Made by a program: the position numbers and the translations under genes
Notes under the pieces: generated by a model
Told to the model about the DNA's origin: nothing
The model's input: only the letters and a program-made list of their open reading frames with translations
Database searches by the model: none
In this document: in pieces, positions 5,265-7,070 of the stretch
Numbering within the stretch: the stretch's first letter is position 1
How the letters are laid out: each line of letters begins with the position of its first letter
Origin: G020351775 sp039588335
GTDB taxonomy: Bacteria > Gemmatimonadota > Gemmatimonadetes > Gemmatimonadales > GWC2-71-9
Assembly (NCBI GenBank): GCA_039588335.1
Contig: JBDGZZ010000210.1
Coordinates: forward strand, 1-7,070
Direction of reading: 5' to 3'
DNA: 7,070 nt

Positions 5265-6707
5265 TCACTCCCCGTTTCCGTCTCCGGTTATCGGCCCGAC
5301 CTCTGTAGGTGCAGTGTTCTCCGCCGCGAGGGTCACACGAAACTCGGTCCGACCCGAGCGGGACTCGACAGCTATGTCACCATGGTAGCGGCGCAACAGT
5401 CGGCGGGTGATGTCCAGGCCGAGGCCCGTACCCTGGCCGGGCGGCTTGGTGGTGAAGAAAAGGTCGAAGATGTGGGGCAGAACGTCTGGGGAAATCCCGG
5501 CTCCATCGTCGACCACGCGGACCACGACCCGGTTCAGTTCATGCCGGGCGCTGATGGCGATGCGTCCTGATTCGGGAATTGCGTCGAGCGCGTTGTCGAT
5601 CAGGTTCAACCACACCTGGTTTAGCTCGCTACCGGTCGCGTACACGCTTGGGAGATCCGCTGCGACATCGAGAGTGATGGTGGCACCCGTCGATTTCGCC
5701 TTTGCAGCCAGCATCCTGAGGGTGTCGCGCAGTCCGGCCTCTACATCCACGGGCTCCGGCCCGGCCAGGTTGTCCATGTAGGTGAATCTCTTGACGGCGG
5801 CCACCAGCTCGTAGATTCGGGTCGCGGCCTGTTCGATGTCACTGGCGAGCGAGTGCGTGGCACACCCGGCAGCGATCCAGCGGAGTACGGCATCGAGCGT
5901 GTCACCTGAAGTTGCGTCGGCCAATGCATCGAGCGCGTCGATTGTGACTGCCGTGTCGGCGAGTGGGTCGGCGTGGTCCGGATCCAACTGGTGGCGCACG
6001 AGCCAGTCGCTGATCTCGTCCTCTCTGTCTGCCTGCTGGATTGGTGATAGAACAACACCGTCCGGTTGTGCCAGGCAGGTGGAGCGCATCTGCTCGATCC
6101 AATCGAACAGCTCACCGGTCAAGCCGGCGGCGCCGAGCGCATGCGCCGCGGTTTCCGCTTGGGCCAGGCCCGCCGACAGCTGCTTAGCACCGCGCACCAT
6201 CGCGGACGCGGGGTTGTTCAGTTCGTGGGCCAGGCCTGCCGCCATTTTACCCAGCGATATCATCTTTTCGTCCTGCAGATCGCTGGTGTTGAAGCTGCGC
6301 GCGCGGTCGAGCATGAGGTGCACGGTGTACATGGTGAACACCGGGCACCTGTAGATCATCTCCGGGAAGTGGTCCTCGTGGATTGCAAGGACTTCGGTCG
6401 TCTCCTCGAGGTAGTTGTCACCCGGCGGTCCCTTCATTCTGGAGTAAGGCAGCATGCCGCTGACCTCGCCGGTACGCCATCCCATTACGAGCCGGGGCCC
6501 TGCCCCCCGGTCCACCCGTACAGCGACGTGCCCGGAGAGGATGACAAAGAGTCTCTCGACACGCTTGCCTTTGGGAGAGAGCACGGTACCAGCTTCGTGC
6601 ACCTCGAGGTGGCCGTGTGCCGCAAGCCACTCTAGCTCCGCGCGGGGGATCTCCCCCAAATTGGACAGGCTCGCCAGGCGGTCGGCGAGAGAAGTGGTTC
6701 CGGTCAT
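5265..6707 (-). CDS. Soluble sensor histidine kinase with N-terminal cNMP-binding-like domain
   Basis: 480 residues from ATG 6707; an in-frame TTG at 6716 would add three residues. No membrane segment is seen, so the protein should be cytoplasmic. Residues about 17-125 form a cyclic-nucleotide-binding-like beta roll (LFVILSGHVAVRV near 53-65, then a GEVSG turn near 80), but the phosphate-binding cassette with its Arg is not recognisable; LEETTEV stands in that region. A helical linker leads to the H-box MAAGLAHELNNPASAM with phosphoacceptor His161. The ATPase domain has the N-box LNQVWLNLIDNALDAI (362-377), the DDGAG box at 400-404, FDLFFTTK at 414-421 and the GTGLGL lid at 426-431. The distance from H-box to N-box, about 200 residues, is roughly twice the usual, owing to an acidic helical insert. 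It is the first gene of a unit with the receiver-flavoprotein fusion, presumably its phosphotransfer partner. No clear Shine-Dalgarno precedes the ATG. Confidence 0.88.
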   Translation of the reverse strand: MTGTTSLADRLASLSNLGEIPRAELEWLAAHGHLEVHEAGTVLSPKGKRVERLFVILSGHVAVRVDRGAGPRLVMGWRTGEVSGMLPYSRMKGPPGDNYLEETTEVLAIHEDHFPEMIYRCPVFTMYTVHLMLDRARSFNTSDLQDEKMISLGKMAAGLAHELNNPASAMVRGAKQLSAGLAQAETAAHALGAAGLTGELFDWIEQMRSTCLAQPDGVVLSPIQQADREDEISDWLVRHQLDPDHADPLADTAVTIDALDALADATSGDTLDAVLRWIAAGCATHSLASDIEQAATRIYELVAAVKRFTYMDNLAGPEPVDVEAGLRDTLRMLAAKAKSTGATITLDVAADLPSVYATGSELNQVWLNLIDNALDAIPESGRIAISARHELNRVVVRVVDDGAGISPDVLPHIFDLFFTTKPPGQGTGLGLDITRRLLRRYHGDIAVESRSGRTEFRVTLAAENTAPTEVGPITGDGNGE

Positions 6708-6938
6708 GGCTGGCAAAGATAGAGTTGGCGGCGCAGATAGGCGAGAACGCAGCTTGGGATTGGCGAGTTATCAGCTCGCGGCGGGATCGCTTGGGCATCG
6801 AAGGATTGGATGGGGATCAACTCCAACTGCCTGGAAGTGATAGATTCTGGATGTCCATTGAGGAGCCGCAGAAGCAGAAAGCATTCAGCGGCGCTGAGGC
6901 TCAGCGCTTCAACAATCCCAGCTAAAGAGCGATTGGCC
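6708..6938. other. Divergent intergenic region
   Basis: A 231-base region between the kinase gene (- strand) and the exported-protein gene (+ strand), so promoters for both are expected here. I could not find a -35/-10 pair with acceptable spacing on either strand. The one clear structure is the set of overlapping inverted repeats at 6885-6907. Confidence 0.4.
6885..6907. repeat. Overlapping inverted repeats (TCAGCG-type triple)
   Basis: TCAGCG at 6885-6890, its inverse CGCTGA at 6892-6897, and TCAGCG again at 6901-6906. Two perfect palindromes share the middle arm: 6885-6897 (6-bp arms, 1-base centre) and 6891-6907 (8-bp arms, 1-base centre). The site ends 31 bases before the + strand start codon at 6939. 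It could be an operator for a dimeric regulator or a pair of mutually exclusive hairpins in the leader; no T run follows, so a terminator is unlikely. Confidence 0.45.
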
Positions 6939-7070
6939 ATGCCTCGGTTGCTCCCGCTCAGACGAACGTGCACTGTCGTGTTGCTCGCACAGTTGGTTCT
7001 CGTTGCCGCGGTGCGGGCCCAAGGATCGGGGCGCCTCGTCTTGCCCCGCCTCGACGGGCCTATACAGCTT
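6939..7070 (+). CDS. Exported protein, N-terminus only; possibly CBM9-like/DUF5916 class
   Basis: An ATG at 6939 opens 44 codons that run off the window. Residues 1-27 make a good signal peptide: basic LRRT, then a long Val/Leu/Ala core ending VRA before Gln28. The mature start, GRLVLPRLDGPIQL, resembles the N-terminus of exported proteins with a family-9 carbohydrate-binding-like domain, which typically read PRL.GPI.LDG before an acidic and Trp-containing segment; many of these continue as DUF5916 outer-membrane beta proteins. That assignment rests on fewer than 20 mature residues and is tentative. AAAGAG at 6924-6929 is a modest ribosome binding site 9 bases upstream. The gene is divergent from the histidine kinase, so shared regulation is possible but unproven. 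Confidence 0.6.
   Translation, partial: MPRLLPLRRTCTVVLLAQLVLVAAVRAQGSGRLVLPRLDGPIQL

Noticed and set aside
5836..6635. Two long + strand ORFs opposite the histidine kinase
   Set aside because: Both lie over the conserved kinase frame; their Ser/Ala/Arg-rich products match no family I know.
6708..6760. Promoter for the kinase with TATCTT as -10
   Set aside because: TATCTT on the - strand (6716-6721) is a poor match and has no -35 at suitable spacing.
6806..6846. Promoter for the exported protein (TTGGAT and TAGATT)
   Set aside because: The two hexamers are 29 bases apart, too far for a sigma-70 type promoter.
6704..6973. An 89-codon - strand ORF upstream of the kinase
   Set aside because: It overlaps the kinase start and the divergent exported-protein start, and shows no domain. 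The + strand signal peptide at 6939 is a better explanation of the overlap.

Overview
The window looks like a chromosomal segment of a free-living, moderately high-GC Gram-negative bacterium. The best guess is Gemmatimonadota or a related phylum of the Bacteroidota side of the tree. This rests on three things: a FucP-type sugar transporter next to a zinc-signature-lacking ROK kinase; exported proteins whose signal peptides end in Ala-Gln; and the beginning of an exported protein that resembles the CBM9-like/DUF5916 class. The phylum is inferred from protein style only. No rRNA, tRNA, mobile element, CRISPR array or phage gene was seen.

Layout. On the + strand, 1-1054 holds the 3' end of a sugar permease of the major facilitator superfamily, overlapped by 14 bases by a ROK-family sugar kinase. 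Converging on them from the - strand (3179 down to 1069) is a probable two-gene unit: a Gfo/Idh/MocA dehydrogenase, then a secreted protein of unknown function with motifs reminiscent of CotH-like kinases. A 282-base intergenic stretch (3180-3461) follows; it contains one 29-codon ORF that might be real. Also on the - strand, read from 6707 down to 3462, is a two-gene signalling unit: a soluble histidine kinase with an N-terminal cyclic-nucleotide-binding-like domain, then a response regulator receiver fused to a thioredoxin-reductase-like flavoprotein. After a 231-base divergent intergenic region (6708-6938) the + strand begins another exported protein, cut by the window end.

How the genes work together. 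The left half is probably a small sugar uptake and catabolism locus: import, phosphorylation, and perhaps oxidation or epimerisation of a sugar by the Gfo/Idh/MocA enzyme. The substrate cannot be read from sequence. The right half is a two-component system whose output is not DNA binding but a FAD/NAD(P)H enzyme domain. The most interesting point is that this 579-residue fusion contains no cysteine at all, so despite its family name it cannot be a conventional dithiol thioredoxin reductase. The fusion class itself is known in databases, but its reaction and signal are, to my knowledge, not settled.
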